A stretch of 64,000 nt of DNA, taken from Nitratireductor sp. XY-223. Its GTDB lineage: Bacteria > Pseudomonadota > Alphaproteobacteria > Rhizobiales > Rhizobiaceae. The notes below the pieces were generated by a model, which saw only the letters and a list, made by a program, of their open reading frames with translations, was not told the DNA's origin and searched no databases. Shown piece after piece: positions 40,599 to 51,801 of this stretch (the stretch's first letter is position 1; each line of letters begins with the position of its first letter). The translations under genes and the position numbers were made by a program. The stretch is from the NCBI RefSeq assembly GCF_004959855.1, contig NZ_SPNT01000007.1, positions 1-64,000 on the forward strand. Direction: 5' to 3'.

Positions 40599-40765
40599 CT
40601 CCGCATCGAGTGGGCATCGTTGCGTTCCTGCACAAAGCCGGCGACATGATGTGGACATGATCGCCGGATTTCCTATTTTGAGCCGTGGACGGCGTCCCGA
40701 CCAGTGGCGCCTGGAATTCTTTAAACCGGCCGGCAGACCGCCGCATATTTTAGAGGGATACGACC

Positions 40766-41251
40766 GTGACCATTTCCGTTGGAGACAAACTGCCCGAACT
40801 GACACTGAAGGAAGCCAACTCCGAAGGCATGAACGAGGTGACGATCTCGAGCATCTTCGGCGGCAAGAAGGTGGTTCTGTTCGCCGTTCCCGGCGCCTTT
40901 ACGCCGACCTGCCATCTCAATCATCTTCCGGGTTATCTGCAGAACCGCGAAACAATTTTGGCCAAGGGTGTCGATGAAATCGTCGTGCTCGCGGTCAATG
41001 ACGGCTTTGTCGTCGGCGCATGGGCGGCTGCAACCGGCGGCGAAGGAAAGATCCGCTATCTCGCGGACTGGGACGCAGCATTCACCAAGGCGATCGGTAT
41101 GGATGCCGACCTTTCGGCCGGAACGCTCGGCATCCGCTCCAAGCGCTATTCGATGATTGTCGATGACGGCACGGTGGTGTCGCTGAATGTCGAGGATTCA
41201 CCCGGCGAAGCGGTGACATCCGGCGCGGCCGCCCTTATCGAGCAGCTTTGA
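40766..41251 (+). CDS. Peroxiredoxin (Prx5 type, one cysteine)
   Basis: The 161-residue protein is a Prx5/AhpE-like peroxidase with the peroxidatic motif PGAFTPTCHLNHLPGY. This Cys is the only cysteine, so it is a 1-Cys enzyme that needs glutathione/glutaredoxin or another outside thiol. Prx enzymes reduce hydrogen and organic peroxides in the cytosol. It starts at GTG 40766 with GAGGGA seven bases upstream. It converges on rnhA with no gap (ends 41251; rnhA ends 41252). Confidence 0.94.
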   Translation: MTISVGDKLPELTLKEANSEGMNEVTISSIFGGKKVVLFAVPGAFTPTCHLNHLPGYLQNRETILAKGVDEIVVLAVNDGFVVGAWAAATGGEGKIRYLADWDAAFTKAIGMDADLSAGTLGIRSKRYSMIVDDGTVVSLNVEDSPGEAVTSGAAALIEQL

Positions 41252-41704
41252 TCATGCTTCCCGCTGTGGCGCCTTGAACGGCGCCATGGCCTTGCGCGCA
41301 AGCTCGTCGGCGCGTTCGTTCTCGGGATGGCCGGCGTGGCCCTTGATCCAGTGCCATGTGACCTCGTGGCGGTTGCGCGCCTCTTCCAGCGCCTGCCACA
41401 GATCGGCATTCTTGACCGGTTTCTTGGACGCCGTCTTCCAGCCGTTGCGCTTCCAGCCCTCGATCCAGCCGCCGATCCCGTCCTTGACGTAAGATGAATC
41501 GGTGTAGAGATCGACCCGGCATCGCTCCTTGAGCGCACGCAGCGCTTCGATCGCCGCCGTCAATTCCATCCGGTTGTTGGTCGTATCGGCGGCGCCGCCG
41601 GACAGTTCCTTCTCGATCTTGCCGTAGCGCAGGATCGCGCCCCAGCCGCCCGGCCCCGGATTGCCCGAACAGGCGCCGTCCGTGTAGATCTCCACGTGCT
41701 TCAA
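41252..41704 (-). CDS. rnhA: Ribonuclease HI
   Basis: RNase HI cuts RNA in RNA-DNA hybrids. The 150 residues hold all four acidic catalytic positions: Asp in [17 protein letters not shown], Glu in [12 protein letters not shown], Asp in [12 protein letters not shown] and Asp in [12 protein letters not shown]. The start is a TTG (41704-41702) that overlaps the thrB TGA (TTGA), so it is translationally coupled to thrB. Length is typical. Confidence 0.97.
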   Translation of the reverse strand: MKHVEIYTDGACSGNPGPGGWGAILRYGKIEKELSGGAADTTNNRMELTAAIEALRALKERCRVDLYTDSSYVKDGIGGWIEGWKRNGWKTASKKPVKNADLWQALEEARNRHEVTWHWIKGHAGHPENERADELARKAMAPFKAPQREA

Positions 41705-42684
41705 TGCGACCCCGCTCCTGGTTGCCGCAGACCGTATTCGGCGGCGTTGGCGACATTGCGGTGAAAGCGCATGTAGCGCAGATATTCCGTCGGGTCCTTC
41801 TTCACCACCATGGCGCCGTCCGGCACGTTCAGCCAGTCATAGAGACGGGTGAGGAAAAAGCGCAGCGCGGCACCATGGGCGAGCATCGGCAGCGCCTCGG
41901 CCTCTGCTGCGCTCAGCGGTCTGACGGACTGGTACCCGGAGAGCAGCGCCATGCCTTTCGTCGCATTGAAGGCACCGTCCCTTTCAAAGCACCATGCGTT
42001 CAAACACACGGCCACGTCGTAGGAAAACAGGTCGTTGCAGGCGAAATAGAAGTCGATGACGCCGGACAGCGTTTCGCCGAGGAAGAACACATTGTCCGGA
42101 AAAAGATCCGCATGAATGACGCCGGACGGCAGGCCTTCGGGCCAGTTGCTTTCCAGCCGGTCGAGATCGGCCTCCACTTCCCGCGAAAGCCCGGCCTCGA
42201 TCTCGTCAGCCCTTCCGGCCGACAATTCCCAGAGGGGCCGCCAGGCACGCACGGACAGCGCGTTTTTCCGGCTGCGGTCGAAATCGCGGCCGCTCAGGTG
42301 CAGCTTCGCGGCGACCTTGCCGACCTCGCTGCAGTGATCCGGTGTCGGACGGCGCGGCCACATGCCTTCCAGGAAGGTTATGACCGCCGCCGGCCGGCCC
42401 GCGAGTTCGCCGAGCACGACACCGTCGCGGCGGTGTACCGGCAGCGGGCATATCAGGCCGTTGCCGGCAAGATGTTCCATCAGGCCGAGAAAAAACGGCA
42501 GGTCATTGCGGTCCACGCGCTTTTCGTAGAGCGTCAGGATGTAGGACCCGCTCTCGGTATGCATCAGGAAATTGGAGTTCTCGACACCTTCGGCTATGCC
42601 CTTGTAGGAAAGCAGCGCGCCCAGATCGTAGGGCTCGAGAAACTCCCTGAGTTCAGCCTCGGTGATGTCGGTATAGACTGCCAA
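41701..42684 (-). CDS. thrB: Homoserine kinase (APH/choline kinase-like type)
   Basis: The enzyme phosphorylates homoserine for threonine synthase. The 327-residue protein is of the alphaproteobacterial ThrB type with the aminoglycoside-phosphotransferase fold. It opens [15 protein letters not shown] and carries the kinase-loop motif [20 protein letters not shown] (catalytic Asp, Asn) and [11 protein letters not shown] start it at TTG 42684 because the conserved AVYTD motif begins there and GAAGGG lies seven bases upstream; a TTG at 42699 is the alternative. It sits between ispH and rnhA on the same strand, forming ispH-thrB-rnhA. Confidence 0.94.
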   Translation of the reverse strand: MAVYTDITEAELREFLEPYDLGALLSYKGIAEGVENSNFLMHTESGSYILTLYEKRVDRNDLPFFLGLMEHLAGNGLICPLPVHRRDGVVLGELAGRPAAVITFLEGMWPRRPTPDHCSEVGKVAAKLHLSGRDFDRSRKNALSVRAWRPLWELSAGRADEIEAGLSREVEADLDRLESNWPEGLPSGVIHADLFPDNVFFLGETLSGVIDFYFACNDLFSYDVAVCLNAWCFERDGAFNATKGMALLSGYQSVRPLSAAEAEALPMLAHGAALRFFLTRLYDWLNVPDGAMVVKKDPTEYLRYMRFHRNVANAAEYGLRQPGAGSH

Positions 42685-42729
42685 ATTCCGGCCCTTCAAT
42701 CCCGCGCGGACGCTTGTCCCGCCTGCGCG

Positions 42730-43749
42730 CTACCCCTGCCCGCCGCCATTGACAAATGCCATGTCAGCGCCCGTCAATTCAATATCGCGCAGATCGCGCA
42801 TGACCGGAAAATTCTCGTCTTCCACAGCCGTCTCGGCGAGCTCGATGGCCACCTCGAACCGGTTTCGGAAGGCATCGATGATCTCGTCGACGATTATCTC
42901 GGGCGCGGACGCACCGGCCGAAAGGCCGATGGTGCGCGTTGCATCCGGGCCGAGTTCGCCCCACGGCAGTTCGCCTGCGCGTTGCACCAACAGGGCATTG
43001 CGGGCGCCGGCGCGCCGGGCGACCTCGACAAGCCGCTTCGAGTTGGACGAGTTGGGCGCACCGACAATCAGGAAATGATCGCAGCCGGGCGCGGCAGCGC
43101 TGACGGCCTCCTGGCGGTTGGTCGTCGCATAGCAGATGGATTCGGCCGCCGGCGCCGCCAGTTGCGGAAAGCGCGCCTTGAGCACGTCGATGATGCCGGC
43201 GGTATCCTCGACCGACAAGGTCGTCTGCGTAACGAAACCGAGACTGTCCGGATCGGCCGGCGCGTAGTTCCTCGCCTGCTCCTCGGTCTCAATGAGGCTC
43301 ACGGCCCCGGGCGGCAACTGCCCCATCGTGCCGATGACCTCGGGATGTCCGGCATGGCCGATCAGGATCACGTGTCTTCCCAGGCGCTGGTGGCGCATCG
43401 CCTGCTTGTGGACCTTCGAAACAAGCGGACAGGTCGCATCGAGATAGAAAAGGTTCCTGGCCGCCGCATCCGCCGGGACTGATTTCGGCACGCCGTGAGC
43501 GGAGAATATCACCGGCTGGCTGCTGTGCTCGGGCGGAATCTCATCGAGTTCCTCGACGAAAACCGCGCCCCGCGCGCGCAGCCCTTCGACGACATAGCGG
43601 TTGTGGACGATCTCGTGCCGGACATAGACCGGCGCGCCGTATTTCTTCAGCGCCAGGACGACAATCTGGATGGCACGGTCCACACCGGCGCAAAAGCCGC
43701 GCGGTCCGCACAGGCGGATTGTCAGTGGAGGTTTCGAAACCTTGGTCAT
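42730..43749 (-). CDS. ispH: 4-hydroxy-3-methylbut-2-enyl diphosphate reductase
   Basis: IspH makes IPP and DMAPP in the last MEP-pathway step using a 4Fe-4S cluster. The 339 residues show the three cluster cysteines: [13 protein letters not shown] near the N-terminus, [12 protein letters not shown] and [12 protein letters not shown]. The substrate-site motif [11 protein letters not shown] is also present. ATG 43749 matches the family start. The first MEP enzyme gene, dxs, is in the same window at 60915. It is followed by thrB on the same strand. Confidence 0.97.
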   Translation of the reverse strand: MTKVSKPPLTIRLCGPRGFCAGVDRAIQIVVLALKKYGAPVYVRHEIVHNRYVVEGLRARGAVFVEELDEIPPEHSSQPVIFSAHGVPKSVPADAAARNLFYLDATCPLVSKVHKQAMRHQRLGRHVILIGHAGHPEVIGTMGQLPPGAVSLIETEEQARNYAPADPDSLGFVTQTTLSVEDTAGIIDVLKARFPQLAAPAAESICYATTNRQEAVSAAAPGCDHFLIVGAPNSSNSKRLVEVARRAGARNALLVQRAGELPWGELGPDATRTIGLSAGASAPEIIVDEIIDAFRNRFEVAIELAETAVEDENFPVMRDLRDIELTGADMAFVNGGGQG

Positions 43750-43824
43750 CGCATTTCCGAAATAGTCTGCAGAACTTGTAGAGCAAGAGTTCCGATTAGG
43801 AAACCGCCCGTCCCGACGCTATTC

Positions 43825-44589
43825 TCACCGGCGCAGCCGCCGCCAGAGGAAAAATCCGGAGACCACAAGCAATGCCGCGGCCAGCCCGAACCAGGTCACC
43901 GCGTATTGCAGGTGATTGTTCGGCAGCGAAACGCGTGTGACGCCGCCCACCGGACCGGCGGCCACTTCGCCGTCTGTCGTCGACACATCGACAAAAAACG
44001 GCACCAGCGCCGCTTCCTGCAGTCCCATGGCCCGGGCCATGCCTGAGAAGTCCTTCCAGTACCAGACCCTGTCCGCCGGTACATTGTCGGGGACAAGCCG
44101 GCCCGGTTTTTCGGACAGCGGGTTGCGGGCAAAACCCGTGATGGCTACCGGCCCCTCAATCGGCTGCCAGGTGCGCCTGGCGGGATCCTTCAGGTCATAG
44201 GCGACAAAACCGCGATTGACGATGACGACCCGCCCGTCAGCGAGTTCGAAGGGCGTATAGACATACCAGCCGGACTGCCCCTCGTGGGTGGCAAGGAAAT
44301 GCTGTTCGGCCGCATGGCGGAAGACGCCGTCGGCGCGCACCGGCAGATACTCGACGTCGCCCGATTGTTCCCATTCGGCACGCACTTCGTCGAGGGTTTG
44401 CGGAGCCCGGGCCATGCGGGTCTCGATGGTGGCGATCAGCCCTTGCTTCCAGGCAAGCCTGTGCAGTTGCCAATTGCCGAGCAGCAGCAGCATGACGAAT
44501 ACCGGGAGCACAAAAGCCAGCAGCAAGGCAACCGAGCGCCCGCGGTTCGAATCGGCCCCTTCCCGCTTGTCTTGCGCTTCATCAGTCAT
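43825..44589 (-). CDS. SURF1-family cytochrome oxidase assembly protein
   Basis: The 254-residue protein has a helix near the N-terminus (VALLLAFVLPVFVMLLLLGN) and one at the C-terminus (WFGLAAALLVVSGFFLWR) with a periplasmic domain between; this is the SURF1 topology. The motifs LGNWQLHRLAWKQ, GWYVYTPFELADG and VNRGFV are family hallmarks. SURF1 helps heme a insertion into subunit I. ATG 44589 overlaps the DUF983 stop by 8 bases. It is the last gene of the cox cluster before ispH. Confidence 0.93.
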   Translation of the reverse strand: MTDEAQDKREGADSNRGRSVALLLAFVLPVFVMLLLLGNWQLHRLAWKQGLIATIETRMARAPQTLDEVRAEWEQSGDVEYLPVRADGVFRHAAEQHFLATHEGQSGWYVYTPFELADGRVVIVNRGFVAYDLKDPARRTWQPIEGPVAITGFARNPLSEKPGRLVPDNVPADRVWYWKDFSGMARAMGLQEAALVPFFVDVSTTDGEVAAGPVGGVTRVSLPNNHLQYAVTWFGLAAALLVVSGFFLWRRLRR

Positions 44590-44968
44590 TGTCGAGCTCA
44601 CCCTCATGGGCGCTGTTCTTGTATTGCAGATTGATCAGCAGGCCCTTGAGCGCACGCAGCAGCAGCAGGCATAGGGCGAGGCTGAGCGGTATCCACAGCA
44701 CCAGGTGAAGCCACAATGGCGGTGCGTAGGACACCTCTGCCCACAGCGCCAGACCGACCACCAGGAAGCCGATCAGCAGGATGACAAAGATCGCGGGACC
44801 GTCGCCGGCATCGGCAAAGCCGTAATCCAGGCCACAGTTCGGGCAGGACCTGCCGACCTTGATATAGCCGTCAAACAGCCGCCCGTTTCCGCACCGCGGG
44901 CAGAGCCCGAGTATGCCTGAACGGTACGGATCGACCGGCGGATAACTGGCGCTGTCGTTGTCGCTCAT
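44582..44968 (-). CDS. DUF983 zinc-ribbon membrane protein
   Basis: The 128-residue protein starts at ATG 44968 (MSDNDSASYPPVDPYRS). Two CxxC pairs (LCPRCGNGRLF and CPNCGLDYG) make a zinc ribbon. Two C-terminal transmembrane helices follow (AIFVILLIGFLVVGLALWAE and LHLVLWIPLSLALCLLLL). DUF983 proteins sit in alphaproteobacterial cytochrome oxidase operons between coxC and SURF1, as here; they are probably assembly factors but of unknown mechanism. The frame is open upstream to 45109 but without family sequence. Confidence 0.9.
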   Translation of the reverse strand: MSDNDSASYPPVDPYRSGILGLCPRCGNGRLFDGYIKVGRSCPNCGLDYGFADAGDGPAIFVILLIGFLVVGLALWAEVSYAPPLWLHLVLWIPLSLALCLLLLRALKGLLINLQYKNSAHEGELDND

Positions 44969-44987
44969 GCGGCGGCTCCAAAGAAGC

Positions 44988-45017
44988 GGGGGCGCGCGCG
45001 TCCGGCGCGGCGCCCCC
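44988..45017 (-). repeat. GC-rich inverted repeat between coxC and DUF983 genes
   Basis: GGGGGCGC (44988-44995) pairs perfectly with GCGCCCCC (45010-45017), with a GC-rich loop that can pair further. It lies in the 74-base gap between coxC and the DUF983 gene. No T-tract follows on the minus strand, so it is not a standard intrinsic terminator. An mRNA-stabilising or attenuating hairpin inside the operon is possible. Confidence 0.5.
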
Positions 45018-45042
45018 TCCCAACTCGCGGTATCGGCCCTTG

Positions 45043-45921
45043 CTAGTGCGCGGCGATCTCTGCGCCCCAGGAGGCCCAGATATAGATACTGAAGAACAGG
45101 AACAGCCACACAACGTCAACGAAGTGCCAGTACCAGGCCGCGGCCTCGAAACCGAAATGTTTCTTCGGCGTGAAGTCCCCGGCGGTCGCGCGGATCAGGC
45201 AGACGAGCAGGAAGATCGTGCCGACCAGAACATGGAAACCGTGGAAGCCGGTGGCCATGAAGAATGTCGCGCCGTAGATCGAGTCCTTGAAGGCGAAAGG
45301 CGCGTGGATGTACTCGTATACCTGCACAAACGAGAACAGCGCGCCGAGCACCACGGTCAGGACCAGGCCGGTGACCAGGCCGCGCCGGTTGTCGTGTAAC
45401 AACGCGTGGTGGGCCCAGGTCACGGTCGTTCCCGACAGAAGCAGGATGATCGTGTTGTAGAGCGGCAGGTGCATCGGATCGAGCACCTCGATGCCGACGG
45501 GCGGCCACTGTCCGCCTGTATGTTCGACACGCGCGACCTGCGCTGCCTCTCCGGCAAAGATCGCGGCGTCGAAGAAGGCCCAGAACCAGGCGACGAAGAA
45601 CATCACTTCGGAGGCGATGAACATGATCATGCCATAGCGCAAATGCAGCGATACGACACGCGTGTGGTGGCCTTCGTGGCTTTCCTTGATGCAGTCCGAC
45701 CACCACCCGAACATCGTGTAAAGCACGATGACCAGACCGGCGAAGAATATCCACGGATTGGCCAGCTGTATCCCGAATATGTCCAGCGAGCCGCCGGCCA
45801 GATAGCGCATATAGGCGATGCCGCCAATCGCCATTGTCAACGCACCGACCGAACCGATAAACGGCCACGGGCTGGGATCGATTATGTGGTAGTCGTGCTG
45901 CTTTTGATGGGCATCAGCCAT
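45043..45921 (-). CDS. coxC: Cytochrome c oxidase subunit III
   Basis: Subunit III of the aa3-type oxidase: 292 residues from ATG 45921 (MADAHQKQHDYHIIDPSPWPF, starting with a His-rich lead) and seven helices. The family motif is SEVMFFVAWFWAFFDAAIF, then GTTVTWAHHALLH and GFHGFHVLVGTIFL near the C-terminus. It stabilises subunit I and the proton-uptake path. Same strand and close spacing to ctaG (58-base gap). The TTG at 45927 is a less likely start. Confidence 0.97.
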   Translation of the reverse strand: MADAHQKQHDYHIIDPSPWPFIGSVGALTMAIGGIAYMRYLAGGSLDIFGIQLANPWIFFAGLVIVLYTMFGWWSDCIKESHEGHHTRVVSLHLRYGMIMFIASEVMFFVAWFWAFFDAAIFAGEAAQVARVEHTGGQWPPVGIEVLDPMHLPLYNTIILLLSGTTVTWAHHALLHDNRRGLVTGLVLTVVLGALFSFVQVYEYIHAPFAFKDSIYGATFFMATGFHGFHVLVGTIFLLVCLIRATAGDFTPKKHFGFEAAAWYWHFVDVVWLFLFFSIYIWASWGAEIAAH

Positions 45922-45979
45922 ACTCAAAGTCCCCGAATTGTCTTTTCCCTGCGGCTGCGGCCCGGCCGCAGCATTGTTT

Positions 45980-46585
45980 CTAGAGCCTGTCCCTGCCGTC
46001 CGGACCGGCGGCCTCGGCCACGGGCTTTTCCCCGTCCAGCGGGAAGAACGTATAGGACAGTGTTATCGCGTTGATGTTCCTCGTCTCCGGCGCTTCGACG
46101 ATTGCCGGGTCGACAAAGAAGACGACCGGCATGTCGAGGCTTTCGCCCGGCGCCAGTTCCGTTTCGGTGAAGCAGAAGCATTCGACCTTGTTGAAATAGG
46201 CCCCCGCAGCCTGCGGGGTGACGTTGAATGTCGCCTGCCCAGCGCTCGCGGCGCTTCCGGTGTTGATTGCAACATACGAAGCCTGTTTCGTCTCGCCGAT
46301 ACGCAGTTCGACCTCGCGTTCGACGGGCTTGAAGTCCCAGCCCAGCGCACCGGCCGTGTTGGCATCGAAGCGGACGGTGATCGTGCGGTCGAGGATCGTC
46401 TCGGAATACTGCTCGGCGCGTTGCGTCGTTCCGCCGTAACCGGTCACCTGGCAGAACAGCTGGTAGAGCGGAACAGCGGCATAGGACATGCCGGCCATCG
46501 CGACGACAAGGCCGAGGCAGGCGGCCAGCACCCGCCAGTTGCCGGTGCTCTTCTTGTTGCTCGCGCCTTTTTGCAATTCGCTCAT
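45980..46585 (-). CDS. ctaG: Cytochrome c oxidase assembly protein CtaG (Cox11)
   Basis: CtaG delivers copper to the CuB site of subunit I. The 201-residue protein has one N-terminal membrane helix ([20 protein letters not shown]), a periplasmic domain with [13 protein letters not shown], and the copper-binding CFCF motif in [19 protein letters not shown] 46585 ([15 protein letters not shown]) is chosen over an in-frame GTG at 46600. It follows the small CoxF-like gene by 11 bases. All expected Cys are present. Confidence 0.96.
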   Translation of the reverse strand: MSELQKGASNKKSTGNWRVLAACLGLVVAMAGMSYAAVPLYQLFCQVTGYGGTTQRAEQYSETILDRTITVRFDANTAGALGWDFKPVEREVELRIGETKQASYVAINTGSAASAGQATFNVTPQAAGAYFNKVECFCFTETELAPGESLDMPVVFFVDPAIVEAPETRNINAITLSYTFFPLDGEKPVAEAAGPDGRDRL

Positions 46586-46596
46586 CGGGACACCCG

Positions 46597-46755
46597 TCAC
46601 AGTGCGCGGTCAAGTATGGCGGGGCCGAACTTGACGATCGTCGCGACGTAAAAAAGCACCACAAGGGCCGCGAGCGCCAAGGCCAGGGCAATGGACCGCC
46701 GCCGGCGCGCGCGTTTCTGCCGATCGGTCAATTCCACCTGCTCGATCATGCTCAT
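46597..46755 (-). CDS. CoxF-like small membrane protein (52 aa)
   Basis: A short gene starts at ATG 46755, which overlaps the ctaB stop (ATGA), and stops at 46597. The product begins [20 protein letters not shown], a charged lead, and continues with one transmembrane helix ([20 protein letters not shown]) and [12 protein letters not shown]. Small proteins of this form (CoxF, also seen in Paracoccus and rhizobia) lie between ctaB and ctaG and are associated with aa3 oxidase assembly. It is easily missed because it is so short. Confidence 0.8.
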   Translation of the reverse strand: MSMIEQVELTDRQKRARRRRSIALALALAALVVLFYVATIVKFGPAILDRAL

Positions 46756-47687
46756 GCTCCGAGGCTCACGGTGAGGCCGTCGACCAGCAGCGTCGCGAAA
46801 AGGGCGAACAGGTAGATCAGCGAAAAGCCGAACATCGCCTTTGCCGGCTTCATCTTCTCGTCCGCCGGGCTCATGCGCAGAACCCGGTAGGCGTACCAGA
46901 TGAAACCCAGTCCCAGGCCGGTCGCCAACAGCCCGTAGGCGGGGCTTGCAAAGCCCATCCAATAAGGCAGAACGCCGACCAGCGCCGTGGCGATCGCGTA
47001 AACGAAAATCTGCCGCTTGGTCGATTCGACACCGGCGACATTGGGCATCATCGGAATGGCGGCCTTGTCGTAATCGCCCTGCTTGAAAAGCGCCAGCGCC
47101 CAGAAATGCGGCGGCGTCCACAGGAAGATCATCAGGAACAGGACAAAGCTGTCCAGCGACACTGTGCCTGTCACACAGGCCCAACCGATCATCGGCGGAA
47201 GCGCACCGGCGGCGCCGCCTATGACGATGTTCTGCGGCGTCGAGCGCTTCAGCCACATGGTGTAGATGACGACGTAGAAGAAGATCGTGAACGCCAGCAG
47301 ACCGGCGGCCAGCCAGTTGACGAGCAGACCGAGGGTCAGGATCGAGAACGCCGAAAGGACGAGACCGAACGTCAGGGCCTCGGAACGGCCGATGCGGCCG
47401 GCCGGAATGGGACGCGCGGCGGTCCGCGACATGACGGCATCGATGTCGGCGTCGTACCACATGTTGAGCGCGCCGGAAGCGCCGGCCCCGACGGCGATGC
47501 ACAGGATCGAAACGACGCCGAGGAACGGGTGGATCGTGCCAGGCGCAATGATCAGCCCGACAAAGGCCGTGAATACGACCAGCGACATGACCCGCGGTTT
47601 CAAAAGCGCAAAGTAGTCTCGGGGTTCGGCTTCGGACAGACCGAGTTCCGCTCCCTTCAACGCGCCATGTTCACCGGTTATTGCCAT
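46752..47687 (-). CDS. ctaB: Protoheme IX farnesyltransferase (heme O synthase)
   Basis: CtaB attaches a farnesyl group to protoheme to make heme O, the precursor of heme a. The 311-residue protein from ATG 47687 ([17 protein letters not shown]) has nine predicted helices and the UbiA-type aspartate-rich motif [19 protein letters not shown], a second one [19 protein letters not shown] and the heme-binding LKPRVMS near residue 27. It lies 71 bases downstream of coxA in the oxidase operon. Upstream in-frame sequence is not family-like. Confidence 0.97.
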   Translation of the reverse strand: MAITGEHGALKGAELGLSEAEPRDYFALLKPRVMSLVVFTAFVGLIIAPGTIHPFLGVVSILCIAVGAGASGALNMWYDADIDAVMSRTAARPIPAGRIGRSEALTFGLVLSAFSILTLGLLVNWLAAGLLAFTIFFYVVIYTMWLKRSTPQNIVIGGAAGALPPMIGWACVTGTVSLDSFVLFLMIFLWTPPHFWALALFKQGDYDKAAIPMMPNVAGVESTKRQIFVYAIATALVGVLPYWMGFASPAYGLLATGLGLGFIWYAYRVLRMSPADEKMKPAKAMFGFSLIYLFALFATLLVDGLTVSLGA

Positions 47688-47724
47688 CGCTGTGAGTGTA
47701 TTTGCCTGTTGTCGGTACTGGCAA

Positions 47725-47742
47725 GAGCCGCTTGCGCGGCTC
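47725..47742 (-). repeat. Small hairpin in the coxA-ctaB gap
   Basis: GAGCCGC (47725-47731), a four-base loop, and GCGGCTC (47736-47742) form a perfect 7-bp stem in the 71-base gap. On the minus strand it is followed by only two T residues. It could be an operon-internal stability or attenuation element. Functional role is not shown. Confidence 0.4.
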
Positions 47743-47758
47743 CCGCAATTTCTTGCGC

Positions 47759-50309
<2,551 letters not shown>

Positions 50310-50681
50310 GACAATTCTCCCTCGAGCACACGCCGGCTGGCTTCGCAGCGGCGCATTTTCCCTCTAATTGACTGCGCTTAAAATCATAGTTTAGAGCCAA
50401 TCGCAACTGGCTGACAGGCCTTTGGGTGCGACATTTTAAGCAGTTGAACCGGCTAAAGTGCACAGCCGCCTTGATAATCACACGCAGCCCGTGCAAAAAA
50501 ATCCTGTCCAACCGGTTGAACCCTCGCGCCGTTCCGATCGGAAGGACAATCCCTTGCGCGATTGTCGCCGCAATTGTGCTCTAGGGACGCCGCCGACAAG
50601 CCCGTGGGAAACATGAACCTTCCAATTGCCGATTGGCGAATACAATATACCGCGAATGATTCGGGTAGCGCTGGAGCGAAC
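50310..50681. other. Divergent intergenic region between coxB and the IalB gene
   Basis: This 372-base gap shows no convincing gene in any frame. It must hold the start signals for the oxidase operon and the ialB gene. It also has several inverted repeats: CAACCGGTTG (50509-50518), TTCCGATCGGAA (50532-50543, a perfect 12-bp palindrome), and GACAATC, eight bases, GATTGTC (50545-50566). These could be operators; no regulator is assigned. Confidence 0.5.
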
Positions 50682-51197
50682 ATGCCGCAACTGAAGAAAC
50701 TGAAAATCGCCGCCATTGCATTTGCAGTGTCGGCCGTCGGCCTGGCCGCGTCGGCCGTCGCTCAACAGCCGGGAACGGTGCGCTCCAACCACGGGGCCTG
50801 GTCGATCGTGTGCGACCAGCCGGCCGGTGCTTCGAGCGAGCAGTGCGCGCTGATGCAGAACGTGATTGCGGAGGACCGCCCGGAAATCGGCTTGTCGGTG
50901 GTCGTGCTGAAGACCGCTGACAAGAAGGCGCGGGTGCTGCGCGTGCTGGCGCCGCTCGGCGTGCTGCTGCCCAACGGTCTCGGCTTGAACGTCGATGGCA
51001 AGGACATCGGCCGGGCCTATTTCGTGCGGTGCTTCACCGACGGCTGCTATGCCGAGGTGATCCTGGAGGACGCACTGCTCAATACGCTCAAATCGGGAAC
51101 AACGGCGACGTTCATCGTGTTCCAGACCCCGGAGGAAGGGATCGGGATCCCGGTTGATCTCGCCGGCTTTACAGATGGTTTCGGCGCCCTGCCCTGA
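50682..51197 (+). CDS. Invasion-associated locus B (IalB)-family protein
   Basis: The 171-residue protein starts at ATG 50682 with GGAG six bases upstream. It has a signal peptide (IAAIAFAVSAVGLAASAVA) and an IalB domain: HGAWSIVCDQPAGASSEQCALM, then YFVRCFTDGCYAEVILEDAL and a C-terminal SGTTATFIVFQTPEEGIG segment. Four cysteines in two pairs suggest disulfides. IalB proteins are periplasmic and were linked to erythrocyte invasion in Bartonella; in free-living rhizobia their role is unknown. It is divergent from the cox operon. Confidence 0.92.
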   Translation: MPQLKKLKIAAIAFAVSAVGLAASAVAQQPGTVRSNHGAWSIVCDQPAGASSEQCALMQNVIAEDRPEIGLSVVVLKTADKKARVLRVLAPLGVLLPNGLGLNVDGKDIGRAYFVRCFTDGCYAEVILEDALLNTLKSGTTATFIVFQTPEEGIGIPVDLAGFTDGFGALP

Positions 51198-51212
51198 CGC
51201 AGCTCAATCCGC

Positions 51213-51674
51213 TCAATCGGGATATTTTTCCTTCATATGACGGTAGGCGTGTGCCACCAGCTCTTCGAGAACGTCGAGATCGATGTCCGAAAGGCGTTTT
51301 ATGTAGAGACAGGATTTTCCCGTCTTGTACCCGCCGAGCCGCGACATCAGGCCTTCATAGGCGGAAAAGCCCGGCATGATGTAAACCGTCAGTGCGGCCT
51401 TGCGGGGCGAGAAACCCGTCGCCATCCATTGCATCGCCCGGCCGTCCGCGTAGGTGCTGGAATAGGTGCCGAAGCCGATGATGGACGAACCCCACATGAC
51501 CGCGTCCTTGCCCGTCACGCGCTTCATCATGTCCACGAGCGTGCGGCTGTCGGTGCGCTTGGCCTCATCCTCGATGCTGGCCAGAAAGCTGTCGGGATCG
51601 CCGGCGCCCGGCCGCGTCTTGAGGGTGACCGCGCGTTTCTTTCCCGGCGATGTCTTTCCACGATTTCCAGCCAC
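51213..51674 (-). CDS. DUF1801-domain protein
   Basis: The 153-residue protein has the DUF1801 pattern with KRTDSRTLVDMMKRVTGKDA, then VMWGSSIIGFGTYSSTYADG, WMATGFSPRKAALTVYIM and LYIKRLSDIDLDVLEELV. Function is unknown; the fold is MmcQ/YjbR-related. It starts at GTG 51674 (with a Lys/Arg-rich lead). It converges on the ialB gene (15-base gap) and is divergent from tldD. Confidence 0.9.
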   Translation of the reverse strand: MAGNRGKTSPGKKRAVTLKTRPGAGDPDSFLASIEDEAKRTDSRTLVDMMKRVTGKDAVMWGSSIIGFGTYSSTYADGRAMQWMATGFSPRKAALTVYIMPGFSAYEGLMSRLGGYKTGKSCLYIKRLSDIDLDVLEELVAHAYRHMKEKYPD

Positions 51675-51801
51675 GCAACAGCCTCCCCGCGCTTCGCCCG
51701 ATCGTTCGCATTGGATATGAATGCGCTATACCATATATGGGGAAAGGCCTTTCCCGAAACAGGGCGCTGCCGAATTGGCCGTGCCGTATCCGGACAACGA
51801 T

